A stretch of DNA of 64,000 nt from Apostichopus japonicus (lineage: Eukaryota; Echinodermata; Holothuroidea; Aspidochirotida; Stichopodidae): contig NC_092576.1 of NCBI RefSeq assembly GCF_037975245.1, forward strand, positions 14,588,611-14,652,610, written 5' to 3'. Positions 22,664 to 34,600 of the stretch are shown here, in pieces; the first letter of the stretch is position 1; every line of letters begins with the position of its first letter. The position numbers were made by a program, and so were the translations under genes. Under the pieces are notes generated by a model. The model was not told where the DNA came from. It saw only the letters and a list, made by a program, of their open reading frames with translations, and did no database searches.

Positions 22664-25600
22664 GTAATATAGCACCATCTCTTTTTACCTTCCATTAAGA
22701 AATAATTTATGACCCCCCTCCTTCTCCCCTTGTTCCCTTCACCCCACCCCCCATCACTCCTCTTCTCACAGCTCTTTCCACCCCTTTTTACTCCACACCT
22801 TTCTGTCTTTGTCCTTCTCCAGTATATTCCCTTCCCCGTTCCTTTAATCCTCCCTTTGTCCCTCCACTGTTTATCTCCTACCTCTCCTCTTCCCCTGTTG
22901 CTTTCTTCCCTCCATCCCTTGTCTACTAATCCCCTTACATGTATCTCATTGTGTGCACCGTGCTCATTAACCTGTCTGTATTCTGTATTAAAAAGCGTAT
23001 CATATATAATTATGTGGTGAACAGTATTCCTGAACATGGATAAACAAAAATGGCATATAACGGTTTTCCTATATGCTGAGGGAATAACTTTGATAAATGG
23101 TTTTGTCCCTGAAATATTCTCGGTTTTTTTCTCTCAATAATTTCCAACACAGGTAAAAAGAAATACCCTAGGAAATTTGATTGCCTGATGAAATGATACC
23201 CAAAAATTGTTAATGTATTAGAGAGAATGATATACTATAAAATCAAAGAGCCTAGATATGTTTTGTTTTTCAGGAAGCTTAATGTATTATTTCCTTTCAA
23301 TGACAGTTTACATGTTATCTCTCAATAGAACCATAAAAGATGACTTTCCTTGGTGTAAAGCATTTTGAGTTTGAAAATAGTAACATACACTATCAGTGTC
23401 ACCTCGAACTCGATAATATTGCAGCGACTGCCCAAGTAAAGTCTTTCAGGACTTTTCAATAAGCTATGTTTGCGAGGTTGTGTGATGGACATGTTTTGTT
23501 CATGTACAAATCATATTACAGTATGTGAGCTATTTACACCTCAATTCACCTCTTATTTTTAAAGAAAACTCAGGGCTAGAACCTTCTCTTCAGTGCTTTT
23601 TTTTTAATTTGAAATGTTTTTCTTCGATTACCCTTTTTTCCCCTTCTTCTCTGGTAGCTAGGATCTCATGAATGTAATTTATAATAGTATTACTTTCATC
23701 AGTAACTTTGTGTTGCTATGATTTACAGAAATTCAATCCCTGAGATCATACAAGAACGGTGAGGTGTACATTATTCGATAACGGGGAAATTCAACACCCT
23801 GTTTTCACAGTTTGTGTATCTTCATGGAACAGATAGCTCACTGTACTGTTTCTACTGTACATTTACATGAGACCTTCATCATTGCAACTATCTTGTATTG
23901 TACAGAGTACACCTTGATAACTAGTTCTGGACTTTGAACAATATATACATCTTATCATAATTGTTTTTTTTTATTATATACATTTAACAAGTTCTGTCCT
24001 ATGTATGCTAAGTGGAAGAACTTTGATAATTGGTGTATACTTATTTCCTTAACCTTTAGCAATGCAGTGTATGCACTATTAAATTTGAATAACGGGTCTT
24101 GTCTCAACTTTAAGAGGAAGCAAGTTTATGCTTTATAGAGACTACGACAGAATGCTAGCTTCCTTATGCCTGTCTAAACCCAAGGTTACAGACATATTGG
24201 TAATTTGAAACAATTCTTTTGTAAACAAATACAGCTTTGAGACTTCTGTGTACGTTAAGCTGCTGAAACAATGTGCAGCATTGTATTAACTGGAACCGAG
24301 AGTGCTACGTATTCTTTCGATCTTCCATTTTGGAAAGAAAGAAAAACAATTTCGAAATTTATTCAATCTATTTTGCCTTTTCTATGTCTGCTGAAACTGA
24401 AGGATTGTACCAACTTCATTTAGTTAGGAATGGAAGGGAAGAAATGGTATTAAATGATGACTTTAGGTACTAAATTAATTGAGATATTTTGTAGACAATT
24501 AAAAACACTGATGTCAATATATGTTGTATTTTTATGTATATATATATATATATCCACCAAAACAGAACTAGTATTGTTCGATACGGGTATACAAACGCCA
24601 ACAGTGGAATTACGACCTTCCTTACCGGTTTCGAACCTCTGCACATACAATCAGCGTCCATAGCCTATAGTGGTTGGGGTGTCCGCATATAAAGCGGGAG
24701 GCCCGGGCTCGAATCCCGGTGGAGGCTAGAAGTTTCTCCACCGTTCTGGATTTTCCGACTCACTACGATTTCAAGGAGTACAAGGAAAAACTTGTTGAGC
24801 TCTTTAGAATATCAAAGGTCATTTGATGTCAACAGAGATTCAACTCTGTAAAACCTTGTAAAATTGATAAAGGCTGGACGCTATTGAAGCACTTTAATTT
24901 TTGATATTTAGGTTCACATTAGTGTGTACCAGAATGCTTTTGCTTCTTGGAAGGTCAAACGTCATTTGAGATTATTTTAGAAGTCTGAAAACCTTGGAAT
25001 ACACAAACGTCTAAAGTAAAGCATGAATGAACTTGTTAGTTGATATGTAGGTCTTCATATTACAATCTGGATCTCGCAGATAAATTGATCTGAGCAATGT
25101 TTAACATTTAAACTCCTGTATGCAGGGTAACTGTTAAAGGTTTTCGAATCTAAAATAAGGCAATAAATCACTTTACCGAGTAGCTGTGTGGTTTGTAAGT
25201 TAGTCTGGTTTCCTGATGCGGTATTGCAATATATATTAACCATCTTTTCTTCTCGTTCCCTTTTTGTCTTGTATGGTTGGAATCAGAGCAAAGCTGTGTT
25301 CATGCCATAATATTTCCTGGTATAATCGTTTCTCTCTGTGACCCTGACATATTTCTCGGTTATTTTTAATAATTTACAACACAGCTGGGAAATATTCTAG
25401 TACATTTGATCATCTGATGTAATGTATTTGTTTTAATGTCTTAGAGAGGATGATATAAATACTGTTAAATAGAGAGAGAGAGCCATGATCTGTTTTGTTT
25501 TCAAGAAGCTTAATGTATTATTTCCTTTCAATAACAGTTTACATGTTTTTATTCTCAATAGAACCAGTACAGATGACTTTCCTTGCTGTAAAGCCATTTG

Positions 25601-28600
25601 AGTCTGAAAGCAGTTATACACAATATCAGTGTCATCTTAGCGAATCCGATAACATTGCAGCAAATGCCGATGTAGAGTCTTTCAGGACTGTTTGGACAAG
25701 GAATGATGCCGATGAAAATGTAGATCCACCAGCTCCACTCTGGATTGATGGTGTTACCTTTAAACATTGGAAGGTAACATTGGACAATAATGGAAATAAT
25801 GATGTCTTTGGGGTATTTGGATGTGAAGCTGCGTTAGATGCAAGGATCAGTACATCGATCTCAGGGATATTTATGAGATCAGATGGTGAGTTTTACTCAC
25901 AGCTGTAGTTATAGCTGCTGCTGCTGTTTTGCCATAGTCCTCATAGAACCGTCGGCATTCTCTTGTTTGCCTTTGCTCTTGCCACGGCCATTCCTCCATC
26001 TGTCCACTTCTTGATGTTATCGATCCATCCTGTTTTCCTACGTCCTGGCCTGGCCTTCCCTTCTACTTCTCCTTCTACTGTCATCTGAATTAGGCTATCT
26101 GATCGGCGCTTCCAATGTCCATACATAGACAGCTTCCTCTTCCTTAACTGGACAAGTAGACCTTCCTCTTCTGAAACTCCTACCCTTTGGCGGATCCATG
26201 CATTTGTAGTTATAGGCCTGTCATAACATATATAATAATACTACGTTATCACAGATGGTGAGTTACTCCCAGCTGTAGTTATAGGCCTGTCATACATTAA
26301 AAAATAATACTACGTTATCACAGGTGGTATGATAATTATATGTAGACATATTACTGCAACGTGTTTAGAATAGGTTACATAATGTGAGCTAATGACTTTA
26401 CAAGTCTCACTGTTAAAGTGCATATACAGCACATGCATATTTAAAAATGAATTTCCTGAAAAGAAAATTGTTTTGGCGAGCAATATCAAGCTGGGAAGAA
26501 GTGGTTGAAGCAATAACATATACACAAATATTGATTTTAGCATACTGTTATTAAGGTTAGTCACTAGTACTGTTAATAAAAATCTGGGCAATTGTGGTAC
26601 TGTACAAACCACGTGTCTTTAATTGCAATGCAGTAATGTGACTGCGAATAATAAACGCGCAAATGTCAACTTTAATATGCACGAAGACGACGTTTGCTTG
26701 AAATACCAAATGAAGTATAAAAAGATGCATGCTCCTATGCACAAAATTTGAAGGAGTATGACATCACAATTTTCTTAGAAGAGACTAGGAAACATTTGGG
26801 TAATTAAGGAAATATGACTTTTCACTTTTTCTCCAAGTAAAAGCTGAAAAATGAAAGATGTACGAGTGAATTCAACCATTTTACGTTGAAATGTGGTCTG
26901 TTACCCAAGGCCTGGTTTTTGCATTGTATAAGTACATGAAAAATATGACATTTGAAATATGTTGCGTATTTTCTCATTTATTTGCATGTAACATTTCTTA
27001 TTTGTAAAATTCTGTAAATATACATTTATTCAAAAATGCAGGATAAATAGCCATTTAAATGGAATAATTTTACACAACAGTGTTACCTTGTTAATTCATA
27101 GTAAAACGAGCAGACATAAACATTTTATCTCTATTCTGGTGGATTAGATGTCTTAAAAGAGTTTGCTGTTACAGATACTAACAAATTAAGCAATTTAGCC
27201 ATAACATTCACTGAATTTTGAATAAACCATCACTTACTAACAAAAGCAAAGATTTTTATCAATCAAGTTGACAAAATATAGCAAAAATTTAATATATGAT
27301 TACTTTTGGTATGATTTTCCCAAAGCGAACATAAAATGCAAGTATTTTTGATAAATAGTCATTTTGGGGCAAAATGGATATATTGTACAATGTTTTTTGT
27401 ATCTTTGGGGCGATCCAATACACCCCAACCAGTTAAGTGTAGCAATACACCACTATGATAAATTGTATATATCTTTGGGGCGTACCAGTACGCCCCAACC
27501 AGTTAAGTGTAGAAATGCACCACTATGATAAATTGTATATATCTTTGGGGCGTACCAGTACGCCCCAACCAGTTAAGTGTAGCAATACACCACTATGATA
27601 AATTGTATATATCTTTGGGGCGTACCAGTACGCCCCAACCAGTTAAGTGTAGAAATGCACCACTATGATAAATTGTATTTATCTTTGGGGCGTACCAGTA
27701 CGCCCCAACCAGTTAAGTGTAGCAATAGACCACTATGATAAATTGTATATATCTTTGGGGCGTACCAGTACGCCCCAACCAGTTAAGTGTAGCAATACAC
27801 CACTATGATAAATTGTATCTTTGGGGCGTACCAGTACGCCCCAACCAGTTAAGTGTAGAAATGCACCACTATGATAAATTGTATTTATCTTTGGGGCATA
27901 CCAGTATGCAACCAGTTAAGTGTAGCAATAGACCACTATGATAAATTGTATATATCTTTGGGGCGTACCAGTACGCCCCAACCAGTTAAGTGTAGCAATA
28001 TACCACTATGATAAATTGTATCTTTGGGGCGTACCAGTACGCCCCAACCAGTTAAGTGTAGCAATACATTACTATGATTAATTATATATATCTTTGGGGC
28101 GTACCAGTACGCCCCAACCAGTTAAGTGTAGAAATATAACTCTATGATAAATTGTATTTATCTTTGGGGCGTACCAGTACGCCCCGCCCCAACCAGTTAA
28201 GTGTAGCAATAGACCACTATGATACATTGTATATATCTTTGGGGCGTACCAGTACGCCCCAACCAGTTAAGTGTAGCAATACACCACTATGATTAATTAT
28301 ATATATCTTTGGGGCGTACCAGTACGCCCCAACCAGTTAAATGTTGAAATATACCACTATGATAAATTGTATATATCTTTGGGGCGTACCAGTACGCCCC
28401 AACCAGTTAAGTGTAGAAATATACCTCTATGATAAATTGTATATATCTTTGGGGCGTACCAGTACGCCCCGCCCCAACCAGTTAAGTGTAGCAATAGACC
28501 ACTATGATACATTGTATATATCTTTGGGGCGTACCAGTACGCCCCAACCAGTTAAGTGTAGCAATACACCACTATGATTAATTATATATATATCTTTGGG

Positions 28601-31600
28601 GCGTACCAGTACGCCCCAACCAGTTAAATGTTGAAATATACCACTATGATAAATTGTATATATCTTTGGGGCGTACCAGTACGCCCCAACCAGTTTAGAG
28701 TAGAAAATACACCCCTATGATAAATTGTATATATCTTTGGGGCGTACCAGTACGCCCCAACCAGTTAAGTGTAGCAATACACCAAGAAAATTGTGTGTGT
28801 TTCTCAAAACTACATATCTTCTTTTACACAAGTTGTTGCAAGAAAATAAGAGTACACACTGCCCAATCAATAGTATGTGTAAAACATAAGGTTTCCTAGT
28901 TATTCAGCTCAAATTCTTTATCTATAGCTGCATATCTTTCTTTCAAGTCACAGACTTCCCTCTTTGGAAGGCGATTTTTATGGGTTAAATTAAAGTCCCA
29001 GAACATTAAGGAATGGAAAGAAACTGATGGTGTGTATGGCTGCTTATTTCTTCCTTGGCCACAGTCTAGCAGTTTCCAGTCTCCAGTCCAGGATCCCTTC
29101 ATCCAATGTAAAATAACCTCATCCTTTTAAATTTTAGTGACTTCTCCAAAGTATGGTCGTGTGCTTGAATCAATGAGGTTTACGGCTGCTATATTCCCAA
29201 CTTTAATATAGTCAGATACTTCAATAACTTCTTTAGCAAAGTTATAACATTTATATATATCACCACTCTGAAGATCTTCAACTCTAAAAGCAAGGAGCAG
29301 AAGGGCAGAAGGACAGAAGATAGCGGTTCTTATTCTCCCTGTAACAATTATCCATTTGCAAAAACAGATCCTTCCCAAGAGTATCCTTGTGCTTCACTAG
29401 TGTCCACAAATTGCATGTAATGGTCATGTTTGAATCATGTTGGATATGCTTCAGATCAGTCATAACATATATGCAAACTTGTCACATGGACCTTTAGTGT
29501 GAATTAGGACACCTGAAAAGAAAGAGAAGAATGAATATATACTACTTCATTGACATGTATATTAAAGAGGTTGTTATTACTTGTTTTCTGCTATTAAATA
29601 AAGTTTGAAAATTAACCTACTATGTGCTTTAACAAAAAAAAACACAGTCACATAATATTTGATGGATACTAAGGCCATTATCTTTATCAGAACAACAAAT
29701 AAAGAACAGAATTGATTTGACCTCAACCAAAACAATAGGAACACTAGACTTCTTGTTACCTTAGGTGTCCATCCTTATACTACTTATGAAGATAATCAAA
29801 CTTCCCCTCTTGAGACATTGTGTTGTAAAACAAGGCATCGTACAAACAAACACCCTGTATAAACACCCACACACATGCTGCTCACGCACATACATACTGT
29901 ACTATACACCAACATGACATCACAATTTCATACTGTAGGATTACAATTTCTCGGAAACCAGAAAACGTGATGTTTACACTTATAATGACATAAACACTTT
30001 CCGGTCACTTCATAATACCATGGAGGTAAAACAGACCTCCATGATAATACTGACCTGTTATGTGGATGTGGATGTTTTACATCCTAATCACTCTGGACAA
30101 AATGTGGCAGATCAGTCTTTGATTGGTCCATTCCATCGACTATAAGGGTATTCAGTTCCAAAGAAACCTGGCACGCCTTAGTGCGGGCAAGATGTTACTG
30201 CTCTCCTTTTGACCTAGTAAAAATAGAACATATTATGATACAAAATAAACTCTTAACTGATACAGGGTTTACGATATCAGATAAGAAATATTGATTTGAG
30301 TTTTGATCCAATATCATTTGAGAAATAATGTAAATGATATATGGGTCAATCCATGCCAAATCAACAGATTTTTGGGTCGATTCCACGTCGACCCTCTTAG
30401 AATCGCCTGGAACTGATATGGTGTCTTGCCATATGTCTCAAAGGATGAAATTGGGCAAAAAAAAAATTTGAAAACTTTTTCGTTGCTAGGTTACGACCCC
30501 GCCTACTGTAGCAACCAACTTAAAGTGGCGAAAATGAGAGTTACATCAGCCCTACAGAAACATGCTTGCGAGGGCAAACAGTGGTAACATTGTATCTTCA
30601 TTCAAGGAGACCACGTAAAACAACATTAGAAACTATTGAAATGTTATTTATTAAAAGGGTTCTGTCTAGTACTCTTTGACTCCCTCTCACCCCCCCCCAA
30701 CACCCTCCCCATAGTGCACTATGCAGATTTGTATGCATATATGTTACTGAATTTTAATACTGCAAAGAGACTGCATAAACATGCATTCAAGGTATACTGA
30801 ATTATTTGGTAAGGTAATCTTCTGCTTCAAATTGTCTGTATGCATGTAACTCACCCCCTTCCAACCAAAACCTCTACCCAACCCTATATCAGATTAGAAT
30901 ATGAATGTGAACCAGTGCATACATACAGTGTGCACTATATATGTGTGTATCATATGTGTATATATGTGTGGTCATTCCATTCAATACTGTGCATATTTCA
31001 GTATCATTTTAAATATTTGCAATTTAGTGTATGCTTTTGCTAATTCAATAATTAAGAGACTTTCAATAATTTCAAAGGAATGTTTAACCAGTACATAAAT
31101 GTGCAGTGTGTACTGTACATGTTTTTGGACAGTGTTTATTTAATAGTAATTGGTGTAGAATAACACTGTACTGAACATGTACACACATAATATATAGTGC
31201 AAAGTGCATATTTCAATGTCTTTTTAAATATTTGCAATGTAGTGTATAATTCTTTTGCTAATTCAATAAATTAAAAGACTTTCAATAATTTAAAAGGAAT
31301 GTTTAACCAGTAAATACATGTACAGTGTGTATACTGTTCATTATCTTGGACAGTGTGTATTTAATAGTACTTGGTGTAAAATAACACTGTACTGAACATG
31401 TACACACATATATAGTGCACACTGTGGACCATACCAATAATTCAGTATACCTTGAATGCATGTTTATGCAGTCTCTTTGCAGTAAAAGTCAGTCACATAC
31501 TGTATGCATGTATTCAAATATGCATAGTGCACTATGGGGAGGGTGGGGGGGGGGGTTGGAGTCAAAGAGTATTAGACAGAACCCTTTTAATACATTTCAA

Positions 31601-34600
31601 TAGTTCTTAATGTTGTTAGCATGATCTCCTTGAATGAAGATATAATGTTACCACTGTTTGCCCTCGCAAGCATGTTTCTGTAGGGCTGATATAACTCTCA
31701 TATATGCCACTTTAAGCTGCTCTCCAGAGCATTAATAACTTATATAAAATATGATTTAGCACATTCTTTGCATCATAACTATACATATCTTACTAGTTTG
31801 TATTGAAAACCAAAAATAAAACTTTTAATTGTGACCAAATTTGACCTTGAAATGCCCAAAATAGCTGTTCACAGACATAGTTCGACATCTATGACCCTGG
31901 AAATGCAGTTTATTTGTAGTCCTTATGCTAGTGGACCACCCTCTTAATTGTTAAGCACCTGTATGCTAATGCTAAGAAGTTGTTGTCATTAGAATTACTC
32001 GAATCAGCTTGTGCAAGCATTTTCATACATATGAACGAGGTGATTTTCGCAATTTTCGAGTCAGAAATTTGAGTAGATAACACAAAATACACAACTTTTT
32101 TACTTGAGTTTCTAAAAATAGTGTCAATACGCTCCTGAAAAATGGTATTTAAAAAAAAATTGAAATATACCCACAGGCCCAAAATGGACCCCCCAATTAG
32201 GGCCAGAAGTGAGATTTCTTAAGTTTGAGGGCGCTGTTCATAAAACGTACCACCCACTTGACTTTTTTTTGCACTTTTCCCGTACAACTACTACTGGGCA
32301 AGGATCCTATGGAAATTAAAACTCAAACATGCCTTTGCTTGTGAATATAGAGCACACTCAGAGTAGGGCCAGAAAAGGCCCCTATCTCATTTTCTGCCAT
32401 TTTAATTACTTGTTACGAAAACTTGAGACCGATCCAATGACCTTTCTCTGAACTTTAGGGTTTATCATCTTAGTTAGGGCTACTATATCCAATTTGTAGT
32501 TCAAGCAAGTTTTTGAAAGAGATAAGTGTTAACTAGGAGCATCACTGACACACCCACACATATAGAGGACTTGAAGGAATAGATAGTCTTTCTATTGCTT
32601 TTGACTTCTGCAAGGATTCAAAAAGGAAAGCAGACATCAACTTTTAATTCTAAATTAGTAAAATATTTTGACTCACTTAAGATGATTAAGATGAACTTCT
32701 TGCAATTGTCGGCATTCTTCATTTTCCTTTCCACTCCTTGTTCTTTCCGCTACCTCTTTCAAGTACCACTCACAGTAAACTCAGTTGTCTAGAAAAATAT
32801 AATGTTGAAATACTTTAATTAAGCATTTAAAGTATAAGTTTTACTTCACACAATGGTGTAAAATTGAACTGCTTAACCTAATCAAGAAAAAGTTATGTAG
32901 TGATTAGTGATAGAGTTTTATTGTGTCAATTTGAACCATGTTGTTTTCATGAATACCCATAGAATAATGCAATGAGCATGTTGAAATTTTTTACTAATTA
33001 TAACTGAAGTTAAGCATTCTTTTAGGTACTTTAGAGAATTCCTTTAAAGGAGTATAGGGTGTTGAGAGTAGCTAATTGAGAAAAGAACAAGTAAAGCTGT
33101 ACAACATCTTCTCATGTTATTTATTAGACCAATTGATAGGGATGTTTGGAAATAAGACCCTAATCATTTTCCCAGACAGTTGAGGTAAATGTCCTCAAAG
33201 GTGGAAATTAAAACAATTAAAGAAGTTTGACCAAAGGTAAGCATATTTCAATTTCTGGCATATTTGGGGGAACTTTCTGAAAATGTCACTATCTAAGGGA
33301 GTTGTTCATTGACATTTCAGCAGAAAGCACTTTTACTCCTGATTTGAGTGGAGGTTGCAATCAAACTTATGTCACATGTTCTTTAGAACTTCTTTAAATC
33401 AAAATTTTTGACAATAATTCTAATGTTTTTAAGGAATGATAATGCAGCTTTAGTGGTACACTAGCTGTGAGGTGTATTCTCTCCAGTATGTACAGTACAG
33501 TCTTTGTGCTTGCTGAAGCTGAAGCTAACAATAGAGACACATGAATTTTTCTGAAGAAATGTTTAATGGACTGCACATGTAGTTAACTAAACAGATTAAA
33601 TGTCACTGGATTGTATGAAGTTAAAGCCTCCATAGTCAGCAAAGATAAAAGGATGCAATGCCTGTGGTTTTGACACCCCGGGCTATAACCCACCAATTGT
33701 GATTGATCAGCAGACCATGTACAGTACTTGAAAGTTATCATTTGTAATGTACACAGCTATTGTTTGTGTGATAATTCTGGCAAAACAGTCTTACAACAGC
33801 ACTTTCGACCTCACAAGTTTCAGTATACTTTATCAATGTCTTTATGCTAGTTAATCAATTTAAAGCTACTAGCTATGAGGAATTTGAAATTTTATTCCCC
33901 TTTTCCCATGCAATGTATGCAACAATAACTGTGATAAATCCATGCACATTCACAAGATAAAATAATTAGGAATCTTGAACTCTTCTAAAGATTTCCATAA
34001 AGTATTCCTTGGAAATGATGCTTTGTTCACCAATGCCAATTTCTATCATTTCCTTCTTCATGCGTGCATGGAGAGAAGTCTTTGTGTATGACACTGGAAG
34101 GTGCACTTCTGTTTTGTGGGGCATGTAATCTCCAATATGTTCAAATAAACACCTCATCCAAGCTAGTGCAAATGGAGTTTTTGTTCTCATCCTTTTCTTG
34201 CCTTTATTGCCATGAATTGCATTTTTCTTGCCAACTTGAAATTATTTCAGACAATCTTTGAATAACTTGCTACTAATACCAAAGAACATACAAAATGCTT
34301 TCTCACATACAATCTTCCCACAAATTACATAAATAGAACAAGATTTGTCTCAGGTGTGACATGATCTTTCCTGATGAATCCAAATCTTGTCCAGAGTGAA
34401 TTGCTTTAGCTAAGTTTCCCTCACTTCACTAACCTCTAGAAAAGACTGTTCTAGGTCATCGTAAGAAAGCGATTTGATACAGCTACCATCACAGCAATCA
34501 GATTGGAACATAGGCAGAGGATCAAATGCTTGATTGCGTCTCCTTCGTTTTATCTCACTCCTGGTGAAAAAAAAAGGTTTTGATCACATGAAGAAATTGA

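Noticed and set aside
22645-23037. Long ORFs on both strands near exon 1
   Set aside because: They are low-complexity translations of the pyrimidine tract and overlap each other.
24663-24726. Functional tRNA gene
   Set aside because: ATA anticodon, mismatch in the acceptor stem, short D arm and an attached SINE body.
27400-28784. Possible CRISPR-like array
   Set aside because: The palindrome is repeated, but the spacers are also near-identical repeats and the context is an animal intron. It is a minisatellite.
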